Part shown: positions 20,235 to 33,204 of the stretch, piece by piece
Position numbering within the stretch: the first letter of the stretch is position 1
Layout: each line of letters opens with the position of its first letter
Translations under genes and position numbers: made by a program
The notes under the pieces: generated by a model
The model's database searches: none
What the model was told of the DNA's origin: nothing
What the model saw: the letters and a program-made list of their open reading frames with translations, nothing else
Origin: Didymodactylos carnosus
Taxonomy: Eukaryota > Rotifera > Eurotatoria > Philodinida > Philodinidae
DNA length: 38,001 nt
Direction of reading: 5' to 3'
Assembly (NCBI GenBank): GCA_905250885.1
Contig: CAJNOQ010000989.1
Coordinates: forward strand, 1-38,001

Positions 20235-20552
20235 ATGTTACATTTTAATCGTCTTTATATTGTCTTTGTCTTTTTATTAATATCATGTTGGTTACAAACG
20301 AGTAAATGTAGTCCGTTACTTGATATAAACCGTAGTCATTATTCATGGTATGATATGATCGATGAATTAATGAAAAATAATGGTGTAACTAGTGAAAAAT
20401 TATCCGCATTACCATCATCATTATATCAAGATGAATTACCATTTAATGGAGAGAAAGACATATATAATAATCATAATTTGGATCAATATATTCAAACACA
20501 CTATCCATCATTGTACAATAAAAAACTACAACGACGATTAATTGATTTTTAA
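20235..20552 (+). CDS. Small secreted protein, unknown function
   Basis: A single-exon 105-codon frame from ATG to TAA. It begins with a strong signal peptide (LYIVFVFLLISCWLQTSKC, about 7-25, probable cleavage before or after the SKCS segment). The mature part of about 80 residues is hydrophilic, with no further cysteine, a Tyr/Asn/Asp-rich middle (SHYSWYDMIDELMKNNG) and a C-terminal basic stretch YNKKLQRRLIDF. KK and RR pairs could be prohormone cleavage sites, but no amidation glycine is present, so a neuropeptide precursor is only a possibility. An AATAAA about 5 bp past the stop supports a real transcript end. No family recognised. Confidence 0.6.
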   Translation: MLHFNRLYIVFVFLLISCWLQTSKCSPLLDINRSHYSWYDMIDELMKNNGVTSEKLSALPSSLYQDELPFNGEKDIYNNHNLDQYIQTHYPSLYNKKLQRRLIDF

Positions 20553-20667
20553 AAAATAAAACGTATGTGTTTTTCAAAGTTTTATGGTATTAATTAAAGA
20601 GAGTTAAATAAAAGTTTCCTTCTAAAGTAATAATGACATTTTTGAACGATTTTGACTATAAACTAGA

Positions 20668-20868
20668 TATGCATCGATTAATAATCGATGTTAGGGTATT
20701 CGGAAAAATTGTTTTCCGAATCAATTATAAAAATTTTCTAACGCTTCAGTTTTGTGGAGCAAATATTTCTCTACAAAAAGAGACATTTGACAGCTCTAAG
20801 AGATATTTTATCATCGATTTAGAACGATTTTCTCGAATACCCTAACATCGATTATTAATCGATGCATA
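20668..20868. mobile_element. 201-bp MITE with perfect 35-bp inverted repeats
   Basis: The left end TATGCATCGATTAATAATCG continues through GATGTTAGGGTATTCG (20668-20702). The right end (20834-20868) is its exact reverse complement. The interior also has CGGAAAAATTG/TTTTCCG pairing. A 70-codon frame across it is not a gene. No clear target duplication flanks it. It lies about 115 bp after the secreted-peptide gene. Confidence 0.85.
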
Positions 20869-20923
20869 CCTACTATAAAATTAGTTTTTTTTTAATCCGC
20901 TGATGAAAATGATGAATGGTATC

Positions 20924-21023
20924 GTCCCGATTCGTCGACAAATCGGACACTTCAAAGAATATACATCAAAGAATTTCAAAGGCGGGAGGGGCGGTGTGAG
21001 AGTGAGTGTCGACGAATCGGGAC
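20924..21023. repeat. 100-bp element with 17-bp perfect inverted ends
   Basis: GTCCCGATTCGTCGACA (20924-20940) and TGTCGACGAATCGGGAC (21007-21023) are exact reverse complements around a 66-bp spacer containing a G-rich GGCGGGAGGGGCGG run. The sequence is far more GC-rich than its surroundings, pointing to an inserted element. Confidence 0.7.
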
Positions 21024-21490
21024 TGAATCTGATGAATCTATCATTGAAATATGAAAATATAATTTTGTGTATTCGCATTAACACAAGCATACATTTTCAG
21101 CATTGTCGTCTTCTTCATATAATGATTGTTCTGATATGATCATCAATTAGTTTTTCTTTACATGATCATCACACTGATGACGGTGACATGTTTTCATATC
21201 AGATAATGAAATCATTCGTAGTAATATGTGTTTTGTTCATTGTTGCGCAGTGAGCATTCGGGCGGACTTTTGGCAAAAAATTGAAAGTGAGCTTTTTCCA
21301 AATGAATTAAGAGATATATAGAATTCCAATCAATTCAGATATATGGGCTATTTATTGCCATAAAACGTTTTGTTCTAATTGATAAGGGTGGTCGGAAAAT
21401 ACTAAGCGAAATAATAGTATGAAGACAGATGGACGTGATACAAATTATTTTTTTATTAACAAAGACAAAGTTATAAATAAAAGCAATATA

Positions 21491-22388
21491 CAGGGTGTCC
21501 CAAAGGTCCGACGGGGAAAAAAATCTTAATAATTCTGCCATTTCTTAATCAAACTTCAAGATCGTCTTTTTGTTTGATAGAGAAACGTTCCAAGTTTTAT
21601 TTCATACGATTGGAAATTTTTGTGTAAAAAAGGATCAGTACGGAAAAATAATAAAACTTACAACATATGTTTTCTGTTCAAGTACTTGTAATAGTGCGTA
21701 AAGATTGTTGAGTTTGTCATAATTAAATGGAATCTTTGTCAGAGTCGCATTACGTCTCATTTCGTAGAACTCAGGTTGCTCTACAATCCCACACATTCAA
21801 ATATTTTGTCCAGCTTAAAATTTTGCCACAAGAAGTTTATTTCTCCATATTAGCATGATCTAGGGATTGCGACTTCTGCAATAGCCTGATACAACCTTTT
21901 ACAGACTTTCAAACTATTCCAGTTTATAAGGCTACCTTCTTTCTATAGAATTCCACTAGTAGTTTTTCCTTTCATTAGTTAACTTTATCTGAAAAATGCT
22001 TTTATTACTTTTTTGCACTTTTCCAGATGCTAGTATGGAATAACAATGGCTAAAGAAATCCACACCAACCGATCATTTTTAAACAAAAGCAAATTCTTAT
22101 TTCATTATGTGAAAGCCGTCATCATGTACTTTATTTTAATATTAGATACTATTTATGTTCTTTTCAAAAAGTTTTGCAGCACATAATTTATTAAAAACGA
22201 ATCCCAAAATATCTGAATTTCACTATAATAAACCCATACATGTTTTCAAATATTAACAAGAGTTTCCAATCGTACGAAATAAAACTTGGAACGTTTTTCT
22301 ATCAAACAAAAGCACAATCTTGAAGTTTGGCTAAGAAATGACGGAGTTATTAAAAAAACTTTTCTCGCCGGACTTTTGGGACACCCTG
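21491..22388. mobile_element. Non-autonomous mariner-like element with TA target duplication
   Basis: The left end begins CAGGGTGTCCCAAAGGTCCG and the right end is its inverted counterpart, ending CGGACTTTTGGGACACCCTG. Arms pair, with mismatches, for about 140 bp (a shared TTTTGTTTGATAGA-CGTTCCAAGTTTTATTTC block). TA flanks both ends (21489-21490 and 22389-22390). CAGGGTGTCCCAAAA ends with TA duplication fit Tc1/mariner. I found no DDE transposase in the 898 bp. Frames over its right arm are symmetry artefacts. Confidence 0.8.
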
Positions 22389-25300
22389 TAGATTCTGAAT
22401 CTAAACTCTTTAGGCTATTCGTTCGGTTTCCAAAATCTAGGTTGCTTCGACACGGAACACTTTTACGAGAGACCACGGCGATATTTGAAATCAACACATC
22501 AATCTGCATTAAATGTTTTATAAAATGAGTTTTGATCTGAGAAAAAATTGAGCTGGGATGGTCAAAAGTGGTTTTTATAAAAAAAGCCCATTTTTGACCA
22601 AAAAAGCCAAATGTCCACCTGCCTAAGCCAAAAATGCGACTGTGTATCTTACTCTCTCCTTCTCCTCCTGTGGTAACCAGTTCACCAACAACTGACATCA
22701 ATGATTCAAATGACTTTTCTTGCTATTGTTGATCTTTGTTTTCAAAATACATGAAAGAGATACATGCTCTTCGTTACATTCTGTTGTCTAGTCAAAAGAA
22801 GGGATAAAAGCCTCACAATATACCTCGTTGTAATTTATACACCGCCATTTCATATCAATAACGAAATTATTAGCAAATGAACCAAAGTCGAAACTTTCAT
22901 CTTCAAGTTCATCTTACGTATTCTAACTACTGTAACAGCGTTTGAATTTTATGCTGATTCACGAAACTTTTTCTACTTTTGAATAATATTTTTTTATCCA
23001 GTGATAATGATGGTAATGATAATGACAGTGTTAGATATTATTTGTGATGATAACGATGATTTTCTACTGCTGGAATGTTCTTGACAGTTTGTATAAATGA
23101 GAATAAGAAATAATGCAATCGACAGAATACTAACAGGGTTTCTAATACATTAACAATTAGCGAGTAAAGTCATAGTTTCTTGTTGACAGACAATGGTGAT
23201 CGGTGTATCCTGATTGCCAAACAGAATTCTCACTTGTAATAACTGTATTTTGCATTATAACTTTTATTTGTAATTGGTGGTGAATTTAAATCGAGCTCAT
23301 TGACAGATACCTCAACGCCGATGAGTAATAAAATTGAATTCATTTTCATTGACAGTTTTAATTTGAAGGACTCATAATCGAGCACAAGTTTTTCCGATGA
23401 TTTTGTGGTTCATCGTCGTCGTCATCCTCTAACAACACATTAAACCGTGTTCATTGTTGCTTGACTCTTCTTCTTGTTTCTGTTCTTCATTACTCTCGAC
23501 TTTCCTAAAATGCAGAGAAGCAGAGACAATCTCTACTGTGCACAAACATCGCATGATGTTTTGCACCGACTATACTCATCAGACCATTCTGTAACTAAAT
23601 CACCATTACTGCTGTAGAAAAATTTCGTTGTATAAACGCTTGTGAAGAAATGACGGAAAATCAGCTCCAGAGACTCACCTTCTTACACTAAAACTACTTT
23701 TTTCAAAAACTATGGTCTTTTAAGAAAATATTACAAAAAACGAGAGTGTGTAAACAAATTTAGAATAGAACAATGTTGCTCATATACAATACTAAACTAC
23801 AGGATATTCATAAATTAAGTTAGAGAGAACAATGTGGCAACCCAACATATCTGCACATACTCACGCCTTTTTGATGGTTATTGAGCAAATCTATAGGCAA
23901 AGAAGCGTTAATATTATTGTTGACACCAATAGTTGTAAGTTAATTTTAACATAAAACAACTGAAGAAATGGTTCTATTTTCAATAACTAGTTGAACTGCA
24001 AGACAGTACCGGTATCTCATTAGATTTTAAGAACTGAAGCCTATATTTTACCATGTTACCAAAATAGTCATCGCATTACCGTAACTCTGATCAAAATTTC
24101 GATCCCAAATTTTAAAAGCTCTATACTATAGATAGAAATTCTCTATTGGACATTCATATTAATATTGGCTACATTTAGAGAAAATGTTAAGATCTTCAGT
24201 TCTTCAGACATCTAGATGTACAGACACATAGATGTTCAGATCTTCAGCTCACTTCCCGTTTTCTTTCATGGTGGCGAATATCAGGGAGGGACTCACTCTC
24301 ATCTTTCGCTATGATTGTCGGTTTGTTTTCTTCACTTTTGGAGACCAGTCTAAATATCTAATGATCTTTACCAAAAAAATCATCAGTTTTTCCAAAAACC
24401 ATAATTGTGAAAATCAGCCCTACTGGAGAAAATAAACATGAGCGTTGAGAATGTGCCGTCGCGTTATTTGCGGACAAGCCGCTGTTTGACGTTCATCTGT
24501 TGGTGAGAAAACATAGTCTTTATTTTTAGTAATATTATTTTTACCAAATGTCTGATAATTGAATATAGAGATGGAACTGGAATCCCTTTTCTTTTTGCAA
24601 AAAAAAGAGTTCACTTAGTTTTGAAACCAATAAATCAAAATATTCAGTGCCGATTCATTGTGTTTTTGAATGAGAAAACTTGAAATATTTGTTGATAATA
24701 ATATACATGTTTTCATGTTATACATGCTGTTATTGTTTTCAAATAGTGTCTCTAACAAATAATCTTATAAAAGCAACTGCTGGGGGCGAAAATATGAAAC
24801 TCATCGTAATAATATAATGCATTAAATTAGTTGATAATAAAGCTGAACGATATAAACTTTGATTCGTCAATTCTCCAGACTCTTAGGGCAAGTTCCACTA
24901 TATCATTCTAAACTAACGTAAATTTTTTGTAATAACAAAGCTCGATAATCTAATCTATCTTATAGTTTTGTGATTTACAGAGTATCTCGTTATAAGCCGA
25001 GTGTGCAAAATATTAGAAGATATAATTAACCTCATGAAATTTTCTCTTTGTTTGAAACCATAACATTCAAATGGATTGATATAAACTAATTTATGGATAA
25101 TAAAAGCGATTGATTTTGATCATCGAAACAATTACATGTGAAAAAATATTTTTTTTTGTTTTAGATAATTACTTAAACTAAAACAATATCCAATGTGTAT
25201 GTTGACTATTCTTTGTTGTAATAAATATAATTTATCATTCTTTAACGATTTTATGATTTATCAATTAATTGAAAAATATTTTGTATTTTAACATTGGTTT

Positions 25301-26035
25301 AGGATAATATATCATTGCACTTCTACTTGAGTTACTTGAAGAAATTGTCTTATTATTATTATATTTGTTGCTTAGAGGGATTAAATATGATGCTTTTTAA
25401 ATTAGTGCCTGCAAGGTATGAATTTGACCATATCAACTTTTTCTGATTATGAGATAGATACACTATTAAGTCGTAAAGCAGAAAAACATCATCATTAACA
25501 CAGTTTTCCATTATTTATTTCATTTTTTAAAAGCTAAAGATTTATACCGGATTTCATGTTTGAGAAGTTATATCTAAAGTAATAACTAAATGCTTTTTTC
25601 GTTAATATGTCGTGCATTATAAAAGAATAGAAAGGAAGCATTCCAACATAATATTTGTATGAGCCTATCTCTTATGCATTAGTAGACATCTATAGAGTCG
25701 TCCAAAAAAGTAATTATTTTAACAAAAAAAATAAATATATTAAATATGATTGACTTAATCCAAACATAAAAAGCAGATTATTGTAAAATATTTTTTGTCC
25801 ATACATGACTAAACGTGTTTTATTGTTCAAAAAATAACACACAGTGAAATATTAAAGAAAATCTTCTTACAAAATCAAACAAAAAAAAAAAGTACTTCCT
25901 CCATATAATTCCATTTACTATTTACCATTTCAGTCTTACCACATATCTTTCATATACATCCTTTTTCTTTTTAAAAAAATATTTCTGTTGTTGTTATTAC
26001 ACACGTTCTATTTTACATCTTATTTTGATGGAAAA
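22389..26035. other. Long intergenic stretch, no gene seen
   Basis: No exon, RNA gene or intact transposon recognised. At about 24188-24250 short imperfect repeats of a GATCTTCAG/CAGACA/TAGATGT type occur. A 67-codon frame there is not credible. This stretch may contain promoter sequence for the anion exchanger that starts at 26036. Confidence 0.4.
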
Positions 26036-29000
26036 ATGCAAATGAAACATTATCATCATCACTTTAAATCAACGATATTTAGTAGATTTTTTGGAGATAA
26101 TGACGTATTTGAAGATTTTATCACTGAAGGTAAATTAACATAGTGATATATTAAATTATATGGTATACATCACGTTGACTAAGATTTTTTATTAAAATAG
26201 CAATTTTAAATTTTAAATAATTAAAAGAAAAATTCATTATTTATTCATTAAAATATATAAAATACAATAAATAAAAAATATTTTAAATTAATGAATTGGT
26301 TTTTCTTACCAGTTATGAACATTTTCACTAGTTCTTTCACAAGAGAAGTATTACAATGACTTCAGATATATGTAATTTCTTTTAAAACGATAGACTAAGA
26401 GTTAATAATAACATTATTGTTTTTCAAGATAGAATATTTTAATCGTTAAAGTAATATTTTTCTATCAAAAATATAAACAATATTTGCAAAATATTGTATA
26501 GAGAGAAAGAAATCACATGTACATTTACATCCTTTTTTTTTATATAATTTTATTCAAAAGTATAGTGTAGAATCGAATGCTATTAGCAGAATATCTAAGA
26601 AAAAGATCCCTCTTATCGACAATATATTATTTTTCTCCTCTCGATTAAATGGAAAAGAGAGAAATGATTTAAGTTAATTATTGAAATTAGACATTAGAAT
26701 AACCAAACGACCTTCAATCTTCTGCCTCAAATGTCGTTTAATGACTAATACAACTGCTACTGTTAAAAAGAGAATGATAAGAATAATTATACTAATGTCA
26801 ACAATAATAGTAATATGACAAAGACTTTGCATTCAAAAACGAGTGAGATCGACTGTCAATATAATTTCAGTATATTTCGAATTTCTCAGATATTCTAAAC
26901 AAGTGCGTCATCCTAAGTCTCACAATAATGACGTCACTAATTACACACTTCAGAAGCGATATTTCTTTGACTCCGTATACGTTGTTGGTATAATGAGACA
27001 AACAGTTTAAATATCATTATGAAGAGTTAAAATTGGCTATTAAAGTAATATCATGATACATGCTCGATTTAGACTAGAAAAAATGACGGTAGAATTTTTA
27101 AAAATAAATATGTGTGCATCTCAAATGTTTGATCTATCATATAATGACGGCACGTCATTTCTTCAAATAACAATCGATTGATACAAATTTGTACGAAATA
27201 GAGATTTTTTTTCTCTTCAAAATTGATTGGGTTTTTACATTGTATACATAAATAAAAATATGTAACAAAGTCATGATTTACCAGGAAACACTGTAATCAT
27301 TCCTCAAAGGAAACGATTGTAGAAATATGATTCCACTCATGCTTTGATTTTTATTGTCAATTTTTTTTCTCTCTGAGATGCCAAAGGATATTTATCCATT
27401 CGACAGAGAGTACGATATTTGAATCCATAATCTTGATAATGAAAAGACGTAATGGGAAAGGAAAGGGGGCAAATAGTGGTGGTTATCTTTCAATTTCAGA
27501 GAGTACGATGGCTTCAGGATATTGCTGTGACACACGCACACACAAATAGTAAAATATATTTACTGGATCAATGAAAAATAGAGATTAATAAATAATTAGA
27601 CCAGTGCATATGCTTGATTTTTTTCACATGAATTTTGAGATTATTTTGACATTTCATAATAGTTGACTAGAATAAAAATTTAGTTATAATATACAACATC
27701 ATAGAATTATTTTTCCATACTTTTTTTCTATAAATCGGCAACATCTAGTATGATGAGATCAAAATATTTATGTGTGTATAATTATGGTTTATCACAAATG
27801 CTAGGTAGATATATCTCTATGTGTTATAGGCTTGCTGTATTTTGATTATTTACTATTTACGCAACAAATATATTTATATAAAAATTATATGCTTATACAA
27901 GTGAAGCCGACTTGTTTTCGATGTTGTACTATCATAAGATAATATTGGCCAGCGTATCAGTCGAAAGCATATGTTTATATACCAATTGATTATTGAAAAA
28001 AGGATAGGAAAACTTTTTAGTATAAGAATATTACCAATATTAAATACAGATACGAATAATTTATAAATCAAAAAAGTAGAAAGATATTTTTATTATAATA
28101 TCTTCTTTTTATTCAGTTTTAATTAGATTTTGATGTTAAATAATGACCTGTTGGAAACGACTAATTTCTAAATATGGTATGTAAATACGTAATATAATAA
28201 CAAACAGATTAACAGAACTGAATTGATATTCAGTGTCAAATGTTTGTTTTATCTTTTTTTATTTTATAAATTTTTATAAATTATGCTAAACTGATATTAA
28301 AGAAAGACGATAAACGTAAAATGATTTGTCTCTATTATGCAATATTTTGACAGCACTATTATTTGTTCGGAAACGGATTGATGATTCTTCTCCTAATCGT
28401 GTTTACATCATCTTTCCTTTTTAATTTTTTTAAACGAGTTAGTTATTTAACATCTTCTGTTTTTTATATCGAATAATTATGACAGAACGATATGATTAAG
28501 AATTCAGCATTATTCTACAATGAAAAATCCAGTTTACCCACTTTTTACCTCAATAATTTCTTTTTTTTTCTCTTTCAAATAGATGCTAACCATCTATTCA
28601 AGTTCAATAACAAATAAATTTTTTGTTTCAAATTGTCACTTGCTTCTTTGATTTTATTTTTATGTTTTTTGATAATTTTCAAAATCTATGTTGTCCTTCA
28701 TTAAAATAACTAAGCATTTAACAGTTTTTAAGAAGGCTTTTCACTCAATAAAATATGTTTATTACTTAATTTTAGAAGAACGGGAAGATAGTTCAGATCG
28801 TTCTCGACACATATCCGTTGAAACAAATGATACAACAACGGAAGAAAGTCTTGAAGTATTATCAACAATAAACAAGTAAGTAGTACCGATCAGATTATTT
28901 ATAAATTTATATTATATCGCGTGCATTATCTCTATCTTTATCTCTCTTTCTACATATATATTTATATACTATATATTCATGATGAATATGATTGTTTTAT

Positions 29001-32000
29001 ATTCTTGAAGAAAAACAAGCATTCAATTGTAATAAATAATAAAAAAATTATTAAAAAAAGAAGATAAATAGTCTGTGTCTCTATAGTTGATGAGAGAAAT
29101 ATCAGTAAGTATTTTTTTTTGTTTTGGTTTTTTTTTTTTTTTTTTTTTTTTGCTAATATACCATAGAAACAACAGAAAATAATATATGACATACATACAC
29201 AACAGATGAATAGAATCAAAAGATGTTTTTACACTATACTTGTATAAAAAAAAAATATAGTCATCTTTCCCCCTGAAGCAATATCAACATTATAGTGTTA
29301 CTATTAATGGATGTTTAAATTTTTATTTTTTATTTTTTATTAACTTTCATGACTATTGCTTAATAAGTTTTAATATCTCAAAACACTTTATTTTAAAAGA
29401 ATCTAAGACAATAAAAGAGAAAGATGCATTTAAAAATCAAATAAATAATGTATGTATTTTCGTTCCGGTAAAATGAACTTGTAAGATAATTTCATCTTTA
29501 ATAGAGAAAATAATCAAATATAGAAATGAGACAAAAAAGTAAAACATATTCTATCGTTATATAGGAGATATATAATTAGAAATGTCAAGAAAAAGAAAAG
29601 AGAGGAAATAGAGAGAAGAGAAGAAGAAGAAAAACTAAAAGAAGAAGAAATATAAAATAAATCTAAACAATTCTTTATATAAAAAAAATTTTTTTTTTCT
29701 TATGATATTCATTGTACAAAAAACAACAACAGAGAAAACAAAATAATATAAAATAATATTCAAGTTGGTTAGTTTCAGATGGTAGGTTTTTCAATTTTCT
29801 TATATGCGATAATCAGACGATCGAGACAATCGATTATGATGATTTATAATAGATATCTACCGTAGAAATTATGGTTTGAATTGATTATTGAAATATGGTA
29901 CTAATTGTGTAATCATTTTTATTCATGTTGTTCCACATAAAATTCATCATTCGTCCGGTTTTTCTTTCTTTCTTTTTAATGTCGAATAAATTCAGTGGAA
30001 AATCAGACAATTTCCTGGGAGTTTATTTTTTCTTGTAGAAAACTTATGTTCAAGGAAATACACAAAAATTATACGCCTTATGTCGTCTGTAGATTTCTCT
30101 ATAGAAGTGGAAAAATCCTAGTTTTCTGAATGATAGCAGTTATAGTTATAATTTCAAAAAAAAATCGTCAATTATAGATGTGTGTAACCAGTAATTAATA
30201 TTTGAATTACGTTACGTTTACCTAACGACCGGGAATTGTCTCTTTCCATCTGTTTTTACTCAATTTAAAAAAAAATAGTTCTTAGTCAAGTTTGGGAACA
30301 TACATAGGTAACATGACTTTATTTTTGCTGATTATGAAATGAATTTGACCTTTAAGAATTACATGTTAATCAAGCTTATTTGATTTATGAAATATGGGTA
30401 TTTCATTTTTTTTTTGTAAAATACTTAGTCTGTAATTCCTGATCCAAGAAAAGTAGACATTTTATTTTTTCTCAAAATGTCGCTGTAGCTCTCTCCTATT
30501 TTTAGCATTAATATGATGGGTTGAACGTTAATCGTTATTGAACTTCAGATATTGTGTAATGATCAATAACTTTTGAAATCTGAAATCCTTTTTCAAAAAA
30601 CTTTCATAAGCCTTCTCGCGTACCAGTGTTATTGTTTTTTATGTTGTACTTTTACTAAATACTCTGCAAAATCTAAAACTTATTTACACAAAGTTTAAAG
30701 GTCTAGTAGTGCTGTTATTCGGTATAGAAATGACTACAACGCTTTGAATTGTTTATTCTGCTGTGAGTTTGTAAATCTGAAGAAATTCATTTCTTCATCA
30801 AATCGCAGCCCTTTTTACTACTAACAGAAAATATAACACAAGAGTACCCAAATGGACCTGACTTCACTGGCTAAATTTTACCTACTCCTTGGATCAATCA
30901 TAGATCTACGTTTTAGCGTAATTATGATGTACACTTGATGCAAAAAAAAATAACTCTTTGTTTTTCTAGCTCGTTTTCGTACTTATACTACATGAATGTC
31001 TGTCTACTCATTTCTAATGGATTTCCGCTAGCATATATTGTTAAATAGTGTGTCTGCTTCTCTTGGATCAGCAATTATGAGCATTTTATTAAAAAAATGG
31101 TATACTAATATCGCATGAACCATCCCATCAATGAAATTGAAACTTGTTGAGTGATCACTATTAATAAGAGCTATAAGTACGTAAATCTTGAAGTTCAAAG
31201 CTATCATGATTTTTCAGATCCAGCGAAGAGGATAATTTTGTAGAATATACATGTCAGTTATTCAGTGCACCGATAATTCATATGACATTTTACAACAGTG
31301 TCTTTATAGAATATTTGTTTTATTCTCATGTGAGACAATAGAATACAGCAAACATCCTCAGACACAAAATTCATTGTTTTTCAATTTTATATGATTTATA
31401 TGAAAACAAAGACCGTACTGATATATGAAAGACTGTAAGCAAGTTAAAATTCGTTTAGCTGCCAATAAATTAGTTTTTATTTTGTATATTTGTATATGCT
31501 ACAAGTTTAGTGCAGAAATAATGGTTTTGAGATGTCTCAACATTTTAGAAGCTGATGTAGAACTTGCTCAGTTTTTGCATGCAACACCACCCGTTATTCT
31601 GAACAATATTCTTCTGATGACTAAGAGAATCGAAATTTAAAAAAAGAGACCATTTCTGATTTATATACTTATCATTATAGATGAAATATTGTTACAAACA
31701 ATTTTTGTTTAAGAACAGATTCTTTATCTCTTTTAATCTGATAGCAATAAGTTCTCTATTAGTCAGTCTATTTGACAATAAAAGCAAATATTTAACATAT
31801 GCATGTCATACAGTTGACTCACATATTGAGTATTTAGTATTTCATACTAAATATTTTTCTTTTTTCTCTCTGCTCACAAACTTTGATCATGATAATATTG
31901 TAATTAGATTGACGACAACTTCTTTTCTAATATTTCTAACAAAATCAATTGGTTTGTTAACGGATTCACTTTGTTTTTTATTTTCCCTTGTAAGAACATA

Positions 32001-33169
32001 AAAAAGGATGAAAAAGAATCTCTTTTTTCCCCTTTTTCTCCCTTATTCTCTTGCCCTTGTAGATCTATTGCTAGAAAAGAATTGTGTTTGATTTATTGCT
32101 AATGTATCTATATCAATATATATATATTTTTCATAAATCATAAAAAAGCATGTGCCAGACACGATTAACTCATGTAATTTCATTTCATTTTTATTTATTT
32201 TTTGTTACCACAAGTTAATCTATATAATCGACTCTCTATTTCTCCATCGATTGCATGCCAAATCATATTTAGAATACGCATAGAACGAACTACACATGAT
32301 CAATATACTAGATAGATAAGTCGTCTCAAGTTCAGTAGCATCATTAAGTCGAGCTTTCATTCACTACTTTCTTACTGTTCTATAAGCATTAATTTTTGTT
32401 ACTCATTTGGGATTCTATGATTATCAATAGAAATAAGGTTTCTTTCTGTAGTTCTTTGTGTTAGATTGTGGTAGTGAAACACGGGTGATAGAAAAAAGAG
32501 GTATCTTATGATTGTTAGAGCTGATCAAGAGTATGATATTGATATTTTTGATAATTTTTCCTTGTTTTTTCCTTTTATAACTAACTGTGTAAAGATTTTT
32601 TTTTTGAGCATGTTTTCTTCATAAGTTATTGGATTATCATTACTAAATAGAGATGTTAATTGAAGCATAAGCGGCCAAAACAACGAAAATTTTTAAAATT
32701 TTTCACAAGAGCGGTTAACATTTCTGCCAATAAACAATTAACAGTGTAGAATAAGGAGACAATTTTTCTCTCACATTCGACGATAGAATATAATATACAA
32801 ACAATAGCTGAGAAGGTTTTTTTTGTGCTTTCGTTGTTCCAAGATGCTAATAATTAATATCAGCTTAGATAATCTTATGGACTGAAATGGGAAAAAAAAA
32901 CAAGTTTTGTTTGAATCAAATGAGAATTGTACATGTGGTTGCTATTATTCAAAGACTCTTTTCTTATTCTGAACTTAATGTATTTAAACCACTTGATCTC
33001 GGACAGAAGAATACGACAAAATTGATTTAAAAACATATACACAACACATATTATTAGTCTTTTTTTGTTGATGCGTTTATAATCTAAAACTAGATCAAAT
33101 CCGTACAAGTACTAACGGATGTTGAAAAAAATAAAAATGATAGATTCGTGAAACTTCTCTCTATCTCTC

Positions 33170-33204
<35 letters not shown>

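Noticed and set aside
22246-22701. 151-codon minus-strand frame
   Set aside because: Its end runs through the inverted arm of the mariner-like element (to 22388), and the rest lacks any recognisable domain or ATG-linked exon structure.
28977-29219. 80-codon minus-strand frame with poly-lysine
   Set aside because: Created by the T24 run and A/T-rich flanks.
31681-32001. 106-codon hydrophobic frame inside anion-exchanger intron 2
   Set aside because: Typical of AT-rich DNA (Phe/Leu/Ile-rich), no domain, no splice or polyadenylation context.
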